Source of the DNA: Leptobrachium leishanense
Lineage: Eukaryota; Chordata; Amphibia; Anura; Megophryidae
Direction: 5' to 3'
NCBI GenBank assembly: GCA_009667805.1
Contig: CM019064.1
Coordinates: 383,891,049-383,955,048 of the forward strand
DNA: 64,000 nucleotides
Both the position numbers and the translations under genes were made by a program. The notes under the pieces were generated by a model that made no database searches, was not told the origin of the DNA, and was given only the letters and a program-made list of their open reading frames with translations. Numbering within the stretch: the first letter of the stretch is position 1; the number at the start of each line of letters is the position of its first letter. Of the stretch, positions 1 through 11,554 are shown one piece after another.

Positions 1-942
1 AATGTTGGCCTTGATGTTTTCGGTCCCTGGTCTGTCGCCACCCGGTACACAAAGAGGGGACACTCAAACAGTAAACGCTGGGCAGTTATATTCGTTTGCA
101 TGTCCATCAGAGCGGTTCACATTGAAGTTATTGAGTCAATGGACACTTCAAGTTTTATTAATGCTCTGAGACGTTTCATAGCAATTAGGGGTCCAGTGAG
201 ACTCATTCGTTCTGACAGGGGCTCAAACTTTGTGGGAGCAGTAAGAGAACTTCAAATTCCTTCTAACTTGGACGTCCTTACAGTACAAAGATACTTGAGT
301 GAACAAGACTGCACGTGGATCTTCAACCCACCTCACTCTTCTCACATGGGAGGTGTCTGGGAGAGGATGATAGGCATAGCCCGCAGAATTCTTGACTCTA
401 TCTTCCTGCAAGTAGGAACTGCAAGGCTTACTCACGAATGTTTAGTGACCTTTATGGCAGAGGTTACAGCTATCATTAATGCCAGACCTTTGACACCAAT
501 TTCAAGTGACTTTGAAGACCCGGTGATCCTCACACCCGCCATGTTGCTCACGCAAAAGACTAATCTTGCCGGTGCTCCAGCTGGAGAGTTTTGTGAGAAA
601 GATCTTTACAAGCGACAATGGAGACAGGTACAAGTTCTTGCCAATACCTTCTGGAACCGGTGGAAGGAACAATGTATATCTACTCTACAAGTGAGGAGAA
701 AGTGGCACACTGGAAAGCCCAATCTTAAACCTGGAGACGTTGTGCTAATGAAAGACTGTCAGACGCTAAGGAACATGTGGCCTTTAGGTCTGATCACCAA
801 AGTACTCCCAAGCAAAGATAATCGTGTCCGTAAGGTCGAGGTCAGGACCTTTCAACAGAATGAGGTTAAAGTGTTCTTAAGACCAGTGAACGAACTTGCT
901 CTGTTGTTTTCTATGGAAGACTCTGCTAGTGACGTCGTGTGA
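1..942 (+). CDS. BEL/Pao retrotransposon integrase, 3' end of pol (5' part outside window)
   Basis: The reading frame is already open at base 1 and runs to a TGA at 940-942, so this is the C-terminal part of a Pol polyprotein. The three catalytic acidic residues of a DDE integrase can be placed: Asp in GLDVFGPW (about 13-15), Asp in IRSDRGSNF (about 214-216) and Glu in GGVWERMIG (near 361-363). The wording of these blocks and the basic C-terminal region with LKPGDVVLMKD are typical of BEL/Pao integrases. The frame has no stops or shifts, which suggests a fairly recent copy. An LTR follows at once. It should insert element cDNA into chromosomes. Protease, reverse transcriptase and RNase H would lie left of the window. 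Confidence 0.85.
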   Translation, partial: NVGLDVFGPWSVATRYTKRGHSNSKRWAVIFVCMSIRAVHIEVIESMDTSSFINALRRFIAIRGPVRLIRSDRGSNFVGAVRELQIPSNLDVLTVQRYLSEQDCTWIFNPPHSSHMGGVWERMIGIARRILDSIFLQVGTARLTHECLVTFMAEVTAIINARPLTPISSDFEDPVILTPAMLLTQKTNLAGAPAGEFCEKDLYKRQWRQVQVLANTFWNRWKEQCISTLQVRRKWHTGKPNLKPGDVVLMKDCQTLRNMWPLGLITKVLPSKDNRVRKVEVRTFQQNEVKVFLRPVNELALLFSMEDSASDVV

Positions 943-956
943 CGTCAGACGGGGAG

Positions 957-1450
957 TGTGCTGTCTATCATAATGTTTATGCTTTAATAAGAAGAATCAG
1001 TGATAGATTTGTGTAAAGTTGTAATGTACGGTACATTAGTTATAGTGAAGTGTAGCACCATCTAGTGTCCTTTTGTGGTAGTACGGCTGTTAAACCATTT
1101 CATATATATTAGTGCATGTATAGGAAGGAAGTTATCATTAATCAGAGAATGCTGGGTAGAATCTTGACAGGAAGTGAAGCATTCACCATTTTGTGTCTGA
1201 AAGTTATTACTGGAAGCGAGGCATGTGTTTCTCATCCATCGCCATGTACCCCTAGAGAGCTAAAAAAGTAAGTTTACTGTATCATCGAGTAAGGAAAATG
1301 CTGTTATGCATGCAATGTGATGTTTATGAAGTTTGTTTTTACTGTATTACAGTTTCACCTGGCTTGTCTTAATAAATCTGAGATCAAAATAAATATGGTA
1401 TCCAAGTTTGTGAGACAAGAAGGTTTAGCTCGATGTCTTCGGACAGAACA
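957..1450 (+). mobile_element. 3' LTR of the BEL/Pao element
   Basis: It begins after a purine-rich GACGGGGAG tract 15 bases past the pol stop, which fits a polypurine tract followed by a TG start. It contains AATAAA signals at 1371-1376 and 1388-1393 and ends near ACAGAACA. The right edge is inferred from the TG...CA rule; no second LTR is in the window to compare with. Confidence 0.6.
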
Positions 1451-2269
1451 ATGCTAAGGATTGCCAGCTCTTACCGACAGCAAAAGCAAATGTCCAAAAA
1501 AGGGCAATGTGCCGGTGTGTAGAATCGGCAACCCGACCAGGATCTCCAACGTCGGCTCAGATACAAGATGCTCTTAGATCTAGAGACTCCTGCCCATGGT
1601 ACTGCACCTTAGAGCAGGATCGTCAGACACGTATCAAGGCACAATGTGGTCCTGGGTTTAGTAGAAGAGGGAGCCTGTCACTGTGTGTATGTGTGTCCTA
1701 CAGCAAAGAGGTATGAAAATTGGTACACAAAAGCTGGCGTGAAAAGGTATACAGTGCAATGTTGGGAGTAAAATTTTGTATCACTGTAGCATTTTTCTGC
1801 CTGGTTTCTCAGGGTATAATGTTGCATTTCAGACTATGCTTTCTTTGTCCCTTCATTTTCACAATTCCAACGTAACGTATATATGATTTTGACTACCAAC
1901 GGCTCAATATATTAAGAGGAAATATGAGACATTTTGTTAACCCTTACCACCCCAAACACAAGATCTCCTTTACCTTAACAATCCTAAAATTCACCCCTTT
2001 CACCTCTTTTGCAACTATAAATTTGTGCTAAACCTTATTCTTTTTACCACTTTCATTGTAAACACAATGTTTGAATATTGTAACCCAAATGCACTTATTG
2101 GAAGTATTAGAAACCTACTGCATTGGGCATCGATGCACTTTCTAGCACTGACATACCTCAGACACACAATGTTTGCATATATAAAGGTGTGTGAGTGTGT
2201 AAAAATGGAGGGAAACAAAGATTGGCAAATCTGTGAAAAAGCTTACAAAAAAGGGATCGCTATAGGTGT
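1451..2269. other. Unclassified interval
   Basis: No exon, RNA gene or recognisable repeat. Short reading frames here lack family features. Confidence 0.4.
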
Positions 2270-2819
2270 TTCTCTATTGCTTTTGCCTCACACAGGCACT
2301 AAAGGCTTGAGAGTGCAGATCAACATCTGCATCTGCGGTACGTTCCCAAGCCTGTTTTCCATGTCCAAGGGCATTCGACAAGGGCGCGCTCTTTCTCCAT
2401 TACTATTTGTTCCCTCTCTGGAGTCTCTCCTTTTTTGCATGTGCCACTGCCCCAATACACCTGCTATCAATTTACACTCTTCACATACACACAACATCCT
2501 CCTCACTCTGAGACCCTCTATTCTCCATGGCCCATCTTCTTCGGCTCCTGATCTCCTATGGTGACATCTCAGGATCCCAGGTCAATATGGCCAAATTATG
2601 TGCACTGTCCATCCACTTTCCTGCTGCGGCAGTAGATATTATAGGCACTAGATCTGCCATCCAAATGTTTGCAAATAGATATCTATTCTAGATACATCTC
2701 TCACTAGAGACTTCACAAACCTTTACAGTCATAATTACATAAAACTGGTCAGCCACTCCTGGTGTGACTGTGATGGACAAACAGATTTTGTGGAGAGGAC
2801 GCATCCACAGTATAAAAAT

Positions 2820-3376
2820 TAGGGCTGCACAGATATTTTATAAAAAAAATATGTCTAAGGCCGAGTACCAATACTTTTTTACCAGGTACTCACCGGAGTA
2901 CCGATACTTTTATTTAATGTCATGTGACCACTTTCCAATAAATAATTTTCGAATTTTGCTGAAAGCCTGTCCAATTTATGTTAATATTGAAATGTATGGC
3001 CAGACACCCCATTTACCCAGTGCACAGCCTGCAAACACCCTGACAACAGACACCACACCAGGCCTCAGACTTTGGGGCTGCTGGCAAAATGCATTAACAG
3101 CATTCCGCGAACATTCACCTCCGCCTGGCCGTGTTTCAGAGTGGCCACCAGGCTGTGATGCACTCTCACGATATCTTCACAGCGTGGCACCAGCTCAGTG
3201 GAACATGGCCAGCCAGAGGGGAATGCTGGCAGAATGCTGTTAATGCATTCTGCCAGTGGCCCCAGCCCCTTGGATACCGGCAAGCCCAGTACTGGCTTCT
3301 GGGAATCGGTAGAGGTATTGGGGCATTTGCACGGGTAGCGAGTACTCATGAAAATGCCAGTATCGGTGCATCCCTA
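2820..3376. mobile_element. Non-autonomous hAT element (557 bp) with exact 8-bp target duplication
   Basis: Ends are TAGGGCTGCAC and GTGCATCCCTA, imperfect terminal inverted repeats of hAT type. The 8-bp ATAAAAAT stands at 2812-2819 and again at 3377-3384. Removing the element and one copy rejoins the LINE reading. No transposase is encoded. Confidence 0.9.
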
Positions 3377-3589
3377 ATAAAAATGACCGTCTTTTCCAGG
3401 CTCTTGTTTTTGTTTCAGGCATTGCTGGTGTCAGTGACCAAGAGGGATTGGCAAGTCTCCAGCCAGCTGTCAATATGTTTGTCTGGGAAAACAAAAGACA
3501 CAGGTTGCTAGGAAGATACTCTACAGCGAAGTCCCAGGGAGTCCTAAGATTACCTAACCTATATGTGTATATAGTGAAGTGCAATTGGA

Positions 3590-3778
3590 GTAGAGGTAAC
3601 ATCACTGCTCTGCGTGGAGAGAGCCTGTGGAGACACAGGTTCGATCCCGGCAAGAGCATCTCTCCAGTAAGTGTCCTTGGGCAAGACACCTAACGGTACA
3701 TACTCGCCACCCAGGACATACTTGAAAACAAGAGAAATCTCAATGTATCCTTCCTGGTAAAATCCTTTCTCAAAATAA
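3590..3778 (+). repeat. tRNA-derived SINE inserted in the L1 fragment
   Basis: A tRNA-like head carries a B-box-like GGTTCGATCCC (about 3640-3650). The body contains TGTCCTTGGGCAAGACACC and the tail CAATGTATCCTTCCTGGTAAA. AATTGGA occurs directly before (3583-3589) and after (3779-3785), a short target duplication. Related copies lie at 26451-26621 (minus) and 46713-46878. Confidence 0.8.
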
Positions 3779-3890
3779 AATTGGACTAGGTGGTAGCCTG
3801 GAAGTCTCTTTCAGCCACCCAGCACTGAGAGAACTTAAGGTGTTATTAACCAAGCACCAAATTGCACCAACAGTGAATTTCATTATACGG

Positions 3891-5269
3891 CAGTGGAGGC
3901 TCCTCCATATGAGCATGTGAACCCCCAAACCAACACAAAAAATAATAATAGTAATAAAATAATTTTTTTAAAAATTGCAGATTATTTTTTTTGGGAGGGT
4001 GTGCGTTATGATTTGGGGGAGCCTGAAGGTCATGTAATGCCCCCAGGCTCAGACAGCAACAGGCAGCCAGCCTCATTTAGTAAAAAAACACAACCCTTTT
4101 TCCATCGCACGTGTGGCAGGAAACCAGGGAAGCAGGGTAGAGGAGGAGGATCTTTGCCAGTGTAAAGATCCACCTCCCATGCATGTCCCATAGCCCACAC
4201 AAGAGCACAGCTCTCACTGTGCCAGGCCCGCCGGTGTTCTGGCACATGTGGGAACCTCTCATATGTGGGGACCGACGCACTTCCGGTGACGTGTCAGCCG
4301 CTCACATCAAGGAACCACCAGCAATGCGCATGCGTACCGCCGATTGGTTACCCCAGCTCTCATGCAGGCACACGCAGGCTGCTTGCAGAGCACAGCTGTA
4401 TGAGGTCCTGCAAGGGCGATACAGTGTTTGTCCTGCCATCTGCTGATATTTTCAGCAAATAACAGGAAGCAGTCCCTGTGAAGTTCTGATTGATATATAC
4501 CCTGTGTCTCCCCAGCCCCAAGTACAATTACAGATGGCTGTAATCGCAGCAAGTGCGTCTCCGACGAATCGGCGGTACGCGCACGCATGCGCATTGCTGG
4601 TGGTGTGGTTCCTTGATGTGAGCGGCTGAAACGTCACCGGAAGTGCGCCGGTCCCCACATATGAGAGGTTCCCACATGTGCCAGAACACCAGCCCTGATC
4701 TCATTTCACTCAGCAAGGCTCCTCCCACAAGCCACACATGACCTCATCACGTTTTGCGTGCATGAGATCAGAGAGCAGCAGCAGCGTGAGGAGAGGTGGT
4801 GTCAGACAACAGGCAAGCAGAGACTGCAGAGTGGAGATAAAGATCTGGAAAAAAAACAGCAGAGAACTGTTTATTAAATTGAAAAATGCCAGAGTGAGCG
4901 GATTGTTACATTCAGATAAAGCTGGCTTGATAGAGAAAATTTTAAGAAGGGCAGTGCCAGAGCTGATAGACAAAAAGGGGGGCACACAGTGGCTGGTGGA
5001 AAAAGGTCCCAGTGGTGATAAAGTCAGACAGAAAAAGGGCACACTGGGGCTAGAGAAAAAGAAAAGGGTCACAGTGGTGATATAGAGAAAAATAGAAAAA
5101 GGGGCAAGAGATGAGAGAGGGAGACCTACTGTGTAATATATAGGACTGCTCTTTGTGTGTACAAACAGAAATGTGTTTTAACCTGTACAGTACGTCGTAA
5201 ATGTAAATTTTATTTTCATAAATTTATGTATTGTGAACCCCCATATGAATAACCCACGAACCGCCACTG
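3891..5269. mobile_element. Non-autonomous hAT-like element with internal inverted repeat
   Basis: The left end CAGTGGAGGCTCCT mirrors the right end (reverse complement CAGTGGCGGTTCGT). The flanks TTATACGG (3883-3890) and CCAAACGG (5270-5277) look like a decayed 8-bp duplication. Inside, 4231-4348 and 4563-4692 are long inverted arms. A 115-codon open frame at 4738-5085 has no recognisable domain. The element sits inside another repeat: the sequences on its two sides join to read like the copy near 42970-43010. Confidence 0.75.
4231..4692. repeat. Inverted repeat (arms 4231-4348 and 4563-4692)
   Basis: The arms match at high identity as reverse complements, with small insertions in the right arm. 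Each arm carries an ETS-like ACCGGAAGTG (4278-4287 on minus, 4636-4645 on plus). Confidence 0.85.
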
Positions 5270-5684
5270 CCAAACGGTGCAATTTCAGGGCAGTTCGTGT
5301 ATTCACTAAACTGTCAATTAGCCAAACGCTGGCAAATTGACAGCAAAATAAAGAGCAGTTCGACACAGATCAGCGATAGCAAAATCTTCCCATAGAGAAG
5401 AAATGGTTAATCTATTCACAGAATGCCGAATTGTGGGAGAAATTCCTGGATTTTTGGTGATTCCGTTCGACAGGTTTAAACAGGCAAATCCCATAGGTTT
5501 CAGGTTTTTCTTTCCATTTTCTGCATAAAGTCTTATTATTTAAAACACCTTTTTTATTACTCAAGTGTCTTCTAATTCTCAATTTTTTTTAAAAGGCTTT
5601 ATTTATTTAACAGACCTTTTAATTTTATTTTTTTTAAAGGACCTTTTTTATTAGACATATTAAACGAATAAAATGTCTTAAACA
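5270..5684. repeat. Decayed repeat similar to the element at 55947-56810
   Basis: It shares phrases with 42930-43200 and 55947-56810, such as GTGCAATTTC, the 'CCCATAGAG...ATGGTTAATCTATTCA' order and 'AATCCCATAGGTTTCA'. It is interrupted by the hAT elements at 3891-5269 and 5693-7329. Confidence 0.5.
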
Positions 5685-5757
5685 CCTATTAGCAGGGCCG
5701 GCGCACCCACTAGGCGAGCTAGGTGGCCGCCTAGAGCGCAGTGTCACCTAGGGGTGC

Positions 5758-6327
5758 AGCCGGTGTTCTGCCATAATGGCGAACCGCATCACTTCCGGTG
5801 CACCTACGTCACTAAAAATTATCAAAAACAGCTGTGTACAGCATCCGGAGGTACAACTCTAGAAACGCCCCGTGCCAGCACCTCTCCTCCCCCTATCATA
5901 CACGCTGGAACACAGACAGAACGGATTAACCATCTCAGCGTCTCCCCCAACAAACCCCCCCGCCCGCTCAAGTTAATCAGCCGCCCAGACTCAGCACCCC
6001 TGGGTCTCCTGCAATGGAAGGTTCCCCCAGGGGAGAATAGAGCAATCCCTCCCCGGAGTCAGTGATGCTCGGTGCGGGGAGAAGTGCTGAGACGGGGCGG
6101 CTGATTAACTTGAGCGGGCGGGGGGGGGGTTTGTTGGGGGAGACGCTGAGATGGTTAATTCGTTAGAGGTGCTGGCACAGGGCGTTTCTAAAGGGACGGG
6201 GCGTTTCTAGAGTTGTACCTCCGGATGCTGTACACCGCTGTTTTTGATAATTTTTAGTGACGTAGGTGCACCGGAAGTGATGCGGTTCGCCATTATGGCA
6301 AATTCGCCATTATGGCCGAACACCGGC
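5758..6327. repeat. Long internal palindrome inside the hAT element
   Basis: Left arm about 5758-6030 pairs with about 6090-6327. Landmarks appear in mirrored order: GCCGGTGTTCTG, CACTTCCGGTG, GTACAACTCTAGAAACG and AACCATCTCAGCGTCTCC. Confidence 0.85.
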
Positions 6328-6659
6328 CCCGAGCCAGGTGTCAGCAAGGTGCAAGGGCAGCCCTTGCACTATCCACCGCCGGTGCTGTTCTGGGCACGGC
6401 GCCTGCAATACCCCAGACATCCGGCGTTCCCTATAACCTAATCAGAGGGAGCCGGCCGGCTGGGTCACATGGCACGCCACATGACGTGTGCCATCCAATC
6501 CCTATGCTCTGGAGGTAGCCTGATCAGGAGGAGGCGGCTCCTCCCACTTGCTGCTCGCTCGCACAAGCAAACTGCAGTACACATCCCCATGCCAGGTCCC
6601 CCTCCACTGGAAAACACCCCTGACCACCATCATCCATTCCCCACTGGCTGACACACCCT

Positions 6660-7010
6660 CCCAGTATAAGCACCCCCTCTGTAATATAGCCCACTCATCC
6701 ATTACCCCCCAGTAATATACCCCACCATCACTCCCCCCTCTGTAATATACCCCACTCACCCATTACCCCCCAGTAATATACCCCACCATCAATCCCCCCA
6801 GAAAAATATCCCACCATCACTCTCCCTCCTCCCACAAAAATACCCCACCATCACTCTCCCTCCCCCCAGAAAAATACCCCACTGTCACTCTCCCTCCCCC
6901 ACAGTAAATTACCCCAACGTCACTCTCCCTCCCCCACAGTAAATTACCCCAACGTCACTCTCCCTCCCCCACAGTAAATTACCCCAACGTCACTCTCATC
7001 CTTCCCCCAA
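6660..7010. repeat. C-rich tandem repeat, period 35 bp in its clearest part
   Basis: Units beginning ACAGTAAATTACCCC start at 6901, 6936 and 6971. Earlier degenerate units read 'CAGTAATATACCCCACCATC' and similar. Confidence 0.8.
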
Positions 7011-7588
7011 AATGAGTGGCCCTAATAACCCCTTCCACCAACTGTAAGGGCCCCAAAACCTCTCCCCAAGCCTCAGTGAGGACACTATGCACTGGCGGCA
7101 GACTTCAAGCAGCGCACCCTGCAGCCAAAATCAGAGGCGGCCAAATCAGCAGGGCCACAGCTCCACAGTAATGTATAGTGAGTATGAGGGTATCACAGCG
7201 CTCCACAGTAATGTGCTGTGTTTATGAGGGGGGTCACAGAGCTCCAAGATAATGTGCAGGGTTTTTCTTTGGGTGGGGCACAAGTAGCTGGTCTTGCCTA
7301 GGGAGCAAAATAGTCTAGCACCATCCCTGCCTATTAGGAGACTAGTTATGGGGGTTCTTTTGGTTGCAGTTCACCGGTCTATGACAACTCCATCTTCAGT
7401 GCAATGAGCAGTGCATTCACCAAAAGGTCTGCGAACCTGAATCGCCGTAGCATGCTGACATTTCAGTGCTTTGTGAATAAACCCATTAGAGTCAGGCTTG
7501 ATGGCCCTTATCAGCTTCACTTGTATATATGGCATTCCAAAAAGAAAAGAAAACCCAACCAGATCCCAGATAGAGACATCTTGTATAG

Positions 7589-7770
7589 CAGTGTTTCCCA
7601 AACCTGTCCTCAGGACCCTCCGCCTCGCCAGGTTTGCCAGATATCTGAAGCACAGCACAGGTGATATGATTTGCTGCTCAGTGATTGCAGGATTCAGACT
7701 GCATTTCCTCAAGGTGATCTGCAAAATCTGACCTGGTTGAGGGTACCGAGGACAGGTTTGGGAAACCCTG
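7589..7770. mobile_element. hAT-type MITE (182 bp) with exact 8-bp target duplication
   Basis: Terminal inverted repeats: CAGTGTTTCCCAAACCTGTC at the left and its near mirror at the right. TTGTATAG occurs at 7581-7588 and 7771-7778. Confidence 0.93.
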
Positions 7771-7778
7771 TTGTATAG

Positions 7779-9090
7779 CTATTCTCTACAGACCTTTGCT
7801 GTTGCCGGATCTAAATTTTCCTTAGTGGTGAATCCATCTCTGCTCCCGCCACTGCTCTGTAAATCAAGCTTTCCTCCACCCAGGCATGCAACCGCAGGAG
7901 TTTGCTGCTTTAATAGCAGCGGGTCTGCAAAGGGTCGGTGACTTGCAATCTCATGGTTGCATCGCGAGCCTTCAACCTGCAGAAGAATATCACCTTTAAC
8001 ATTTATATTTTTCAGGTTTCTGCAGCTGTGACTCTCTGCTCTTCAAGTCTTTTAAAGGGATTTGTGACTGGCCATTTCCCTCCCATTACCATCCCTCAGC
8101 TCCAACTCCAAATAATGAAGCCTATCCTAGTGGCCACCTGAGAGGTGCTTGCCACAAACCAGTTAGCAGATTGCACGCCTGCAAGGAGGGCACAGAAAAG
8201 GTATCGGAGACACAATTTATGGAGGAAGCAATAGCCAGACAAGGAGCACAGAATGGGCTGTGAGAACCTTGTAATTTCCTGAATATCCCTAAATAAGGAT
8301 TAGAACAGAGGCAGCGGTTTGAGAGCAATAGTCAAATCTAGCAGGCATGTCACCTACGAGCAGACGTTTAAAAATACAAATATGGTCTCCATGACATTTC
8401 ACAGAACTTGTGGAAAGAAAAAGACACTCCCCATTTCAATGAAGGTTATAAATTAGAACGGCTGAGGCTAGAGGGCAGACATTAGTCTGGAAGGAGCACA
8501 GCCAATCACAGTGCCAGGTGGCTACATGACTACAGTGAGGTATAGTCTATTACACAATGTTTGGCTGTTTTGAACCTTGAGGGTTTGTTTTCTGTCTTTT
8601 GATATTTGCCATCATTCAATGGCAATTCCTTCTTGATTGTTGAAACTCACAATACACATTTTCTAACCTTTTGTACCCTACATCAATAAATCCCCAGAAT
8701 ATCAGGGGGGGGGGGTGGAGGTAAGAAAAACACGTAGAGCACAGCAAACAAAGCAGTGAAGCGATGAAACTGGAAAAACGGCTTTGATTCTTAGACACAG
8801 TGTGTCGGTCTTTGTTTCTGAGCCAGATGAGAAAGGAGTCTTGAAAATGTCACAATACCATGTGATCAAGTACCACCCAATCAGATTGATCACATGGCTA
8901 AGCAGACGTGCCTGTTGCTGATCTGCCTCAAACTGTCACTGTGAATTTGGTGCGATCCAGACAGCCTGTAGAAATCACCTAATGACGTAAAAAAAAAAGT
9001 CTCCTTGTAAGGTCTTAACACTTTGGCCATTATAGGAAAAGTACAAACCCACTTTAAAAACTAATTACTCAGCATGTAAAAGAATACAAC
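7779..9090. other. Unclassified interval
   Basis: No exon or complete repeat recognised. An 11-base G run lies at about 8705-8715. Confidence 0.4.
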
Positions 9091-9099
9091 ACCTCAAAT

Positions 9100-10018
9100 A
9101 TTCACAGTATGGTCTGGAAAAAGTGAAAATCTGGGCACACATTTGCATTAAACTAATGAAATAAGAGTTCTAAAAGCAGTCCAGGATTTTGACTTTGCCA
9201 TTCACAAAAAGGCATCTGTTGATGTGAACCATGTCTTGCAAGATAGAAGAACTGCCACACTGCATAAAGCTGGAAAGTGTTAAATTCATCTCAAAGAGCC
9301 TAGATATCCTGTCCGCTATACAACTAATCTATATATGGAGACAATTTCGCACTGGCTAGGCTCCGAAGAAAGTGGGCTTCCATTCAAAATGCATCAGGGT
9401 ACACCACATTCTCAATGAAGGAAAACAGATGATTAGACTTTAATCATTAAATATTGAACAGGTAGTGTCCAAGACCCCATGAATAAAGCATTGGCTTTGC
9501 AGAAAAACTTATATTTACTGCATGCCTGAAATTTAAATAATCAGCCTTGGGCCCTCCAGAGGTTTCAAAGCTACATTTCCTACAAGGTTCTGCCTACTTT
9601 AGCAGCTGAGGATCATGAGAGAAGAACCAAGGTTGAGCACCCCAGCTGTAGGCTATATGTATAAACTTTAAAAGAAATTGAGCACCACTACCCAAGATGA
9701 TGTCAAGGTGTGTGAGAGACGACTGAAACCACATGTTAACACGTCATAGACAATCCCATAGACTCCATCTTGGAGCGGCACATGCCTTAAACACCCCCCC
9801 CCCAATGCTGTGGAATGACCCGTGAGCTGTTCACACCAGACATCAAGAATATGGCTGAGCTGAAACTGTTCTGCAATGAGGAGTGGTCCATAATGTCTTC
9901 TGAATGCTGTACTGGTCTAAACGGCAGCTTCCAGCAATGCTTGATGGGGTTATTGCTGCCAAAGGAGGATCAACTGGCTCTTAAATCCAAGTGTTCACTT
10001 TTTCCACAACACTGAATG
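9100..10018 (+). mobile_element. Eroded Tc1/mariner-like element remnant
   Basis: 9210-9320 resembles the coding start of a common vertebrate Tc1 transposon ('AACCATGTCTTGCAAG', 'AAGCTGGAAAG'). 9810-10015 resembles its end ('GTTATTGCTGCCAAAGGAGG', 'AAATCCAAGTGTTCAC'). The catalytic middle is missing and no frame is intact. Identified from memory of the family, not by alignment. Confidence 0.6.
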
Positions 10019-10024
10019 TTTAAA

Positions 10025-10275
10025 GGCCCCGTTCACACTGCGATTTGAAAATCACGCATTTTTCCATGAGATTTATATAAATCGCGATGTCGTGATTTTG
10101 CAAACCACCACCAATGGAAAGCGCAAAAAAGTTATGGACCAGCGACATGCTACCGCAACATCGCACGGAAAGATGTGAACAGTTCCATTGAAATGCATTG
10201 GAGATGCTACATAGCGCCGCTAAATCCGCGCTTTCGCAAGATCCACGCGATAAATCGCAGAGTGTGAACGGGGCC
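10025..10275. repeat. Palindromic MITE with GGCCCCG ends
   Basis: GGCCCCGTTCACACTGCGAT at the left mirrors ATCGCAGAGTGTGAACGGGGCC at the right, apart from one extra dinucleotide. TAA follows directly at the right and TAAA precedes at the left, like the other GGC...GCC palindromes in the window. Confidence 0.75.
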
Positions 10276-11529
10276 TAACCTGTTCACTGCTGAGCTCATT
10301 TTTACAATTTTGTGCTCATGTTTAAACTCCATTTGTTGTTTTATTGTACATCCCAGACAATTTTTATTTTTATTTTTTTTAAAGCAGACAGATGTGTGTC
10401 ATGTCCTGGCTGAATGCTGTAACAAAATTCAGTCATCTACAGTGTGTAAAATTTTGTCATCCAAGCCTTTACAGTTATGTATTCTATGAGGTACAGTTGA
10501 ACTTAAATAAAAAAGGAGTTCCTATTTGTGAAATTACACGATTTTAGCTAGATTGTACGTTCGAGCGGGGTCTCCTACTGTTCTGTGGGTTTAACTTGTA
10601 TCTATATATTTGTTACTCTGTCTCACCCATTGAACATCGCTACATAACTTGTGCACAATTGTGCTGCATGAATAGATTTTTTTTATTTAAACCAGTAACC
10701 TGGTCATGTTCGGCAATATTGGAAAGGCCATGTTCTGGCCTTTCCAAATGTTACCAAAGAGGTCCTAGCTGCCACCAAATCTGAGAGATATGGGGGTCTA
10801 AAAGGACCACTCCACCCCCCCCCCCCATCTCCACATGAAACGCCCTAGAGGCTTGATTTGACATCAAGATGTCAGTCACCTCTGGGAGGGGTCCACGATC
10901 TAGCTAAAGATCGCAGACCCAAGGGGTAAGAGAGGCATCGCTGGAAAGGTCAGACTGATCTTTTTTCTGCATGTCCTCCCGATCGGGAGAGGGGTCCAAT
11001 GGACCCCCCCTTTGCAAGCACCCTTCTGGCTCTGCTGCAGAGGGGGCACCTGAAACGGTCATCGCACCTGTCACAATGACATCAGTGTGCTGGAAGGGGT
11101 ATAGGAGCAGGGTTGACGTCAGACCACTGCAGGACCCTGACAGGCAAGTATGGGGAGGAAAAGCCCCACTGATCGGACACACTTGTGTGCGTGTTTTGCA
11201 TGCTGCAGGGACACTCCATGTAGTCTCCCACATGTGCACTGCAGAAAGGTTACTGGGATGTGTTAAGTGTATAATTGTGTGCTGCTAGCTTTAACAGTGT
11301 TTGTTGATACTTTTTTTGCATGAAAAGCGACCATAAAAAAGGGTCATCGTCAAACTCCCAACCCCCCCCCCCAACACTAGGGATGCACCAATATCATTTA
11401 AGACAGAGTACTGATATGCATCACCATCAGGAAAAAGTAAATCTCACTCAAGATCTCCCAGTTTAACAAAAAAAAAGGGTTTGAGACTATCAATACACTG
11501 AAAGAACAAAGAAAACCACGAAAGCCTAA
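10276..11529. other. Unclassified interval with a truncated hAT end
   Basis: TAGGGATGCACCAATATC at 11379-11396 resembles the terminus of the hAT element at 2820-3376, without a matching right end. A small inverted GGAAAGGCC...GGCCTTTCC motif lies near 10721-10746. Long C runs occur near 10815 and 11361. No gene seen. Confidence 0.4.
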
Positions 11530-11548
11530 TTTGATACAACTTAGACAC

Positions 11549-11554
11549 TTTATT
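11549..11554 (-). terminator. Candidate SP1 polyadenylation signal AATAAA
   Basis: TTTATT on the plus strand reads AATAAA on the gene strand, followed by a T-rich stretch. It is the last such signal before the sequence changes to unclassified repeats. Confidence 0.45.

Larger units (their letters stand above)
2270..3870 (+). mobile_element. L1/Tx1-type LINE ORF2 fragment, broken by two later insertions
   Basis: Translated pieces resemble L1 reverse transcriptase in the right order: GIRQGRALSPLLF (about 2360-2405), a decayed active-site block where YADD is expected (about 2485-2500), then WRGRIHSIKI up to about 2819. The text resumes after 3384 with FSRLLFLFQALL and the MFVWENKRHRL...LPNLYVY block, and again after 3785. 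It has frameshifts and stops and has lost the catalytic residues, so it is a dead copy. The two gaps are a hAT element and a SINE, each flanked by a duplicated target site. Confidence 0.75.
5693..7329. mobile_element. Non-autonomous hAT element (1.6 kb) with exact 8-bp target duplication
   Basis: Ends are CAGGGCCGGCGC and the mirror of GCACCATCCCTG. CCTATTAG occurs at 5685-5692 and 7330-7337. The interior holds a long hairpin and C-rich tandem repeats but no transposase, so movement would need an enzyme from elsewhere. Confidence 0.9.

Noticed and set aside
2025..2564. 179-codon frame as a gene
   Set aside because: Only its second half is recognisable, as decayed L1 reverse transcriptase; the first half has no features.
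4738..5085. 115-codon lysine-rich frame as a host gene
   Set aside because: It is inside a hAT element, has no known domain and no splice or promoter context.
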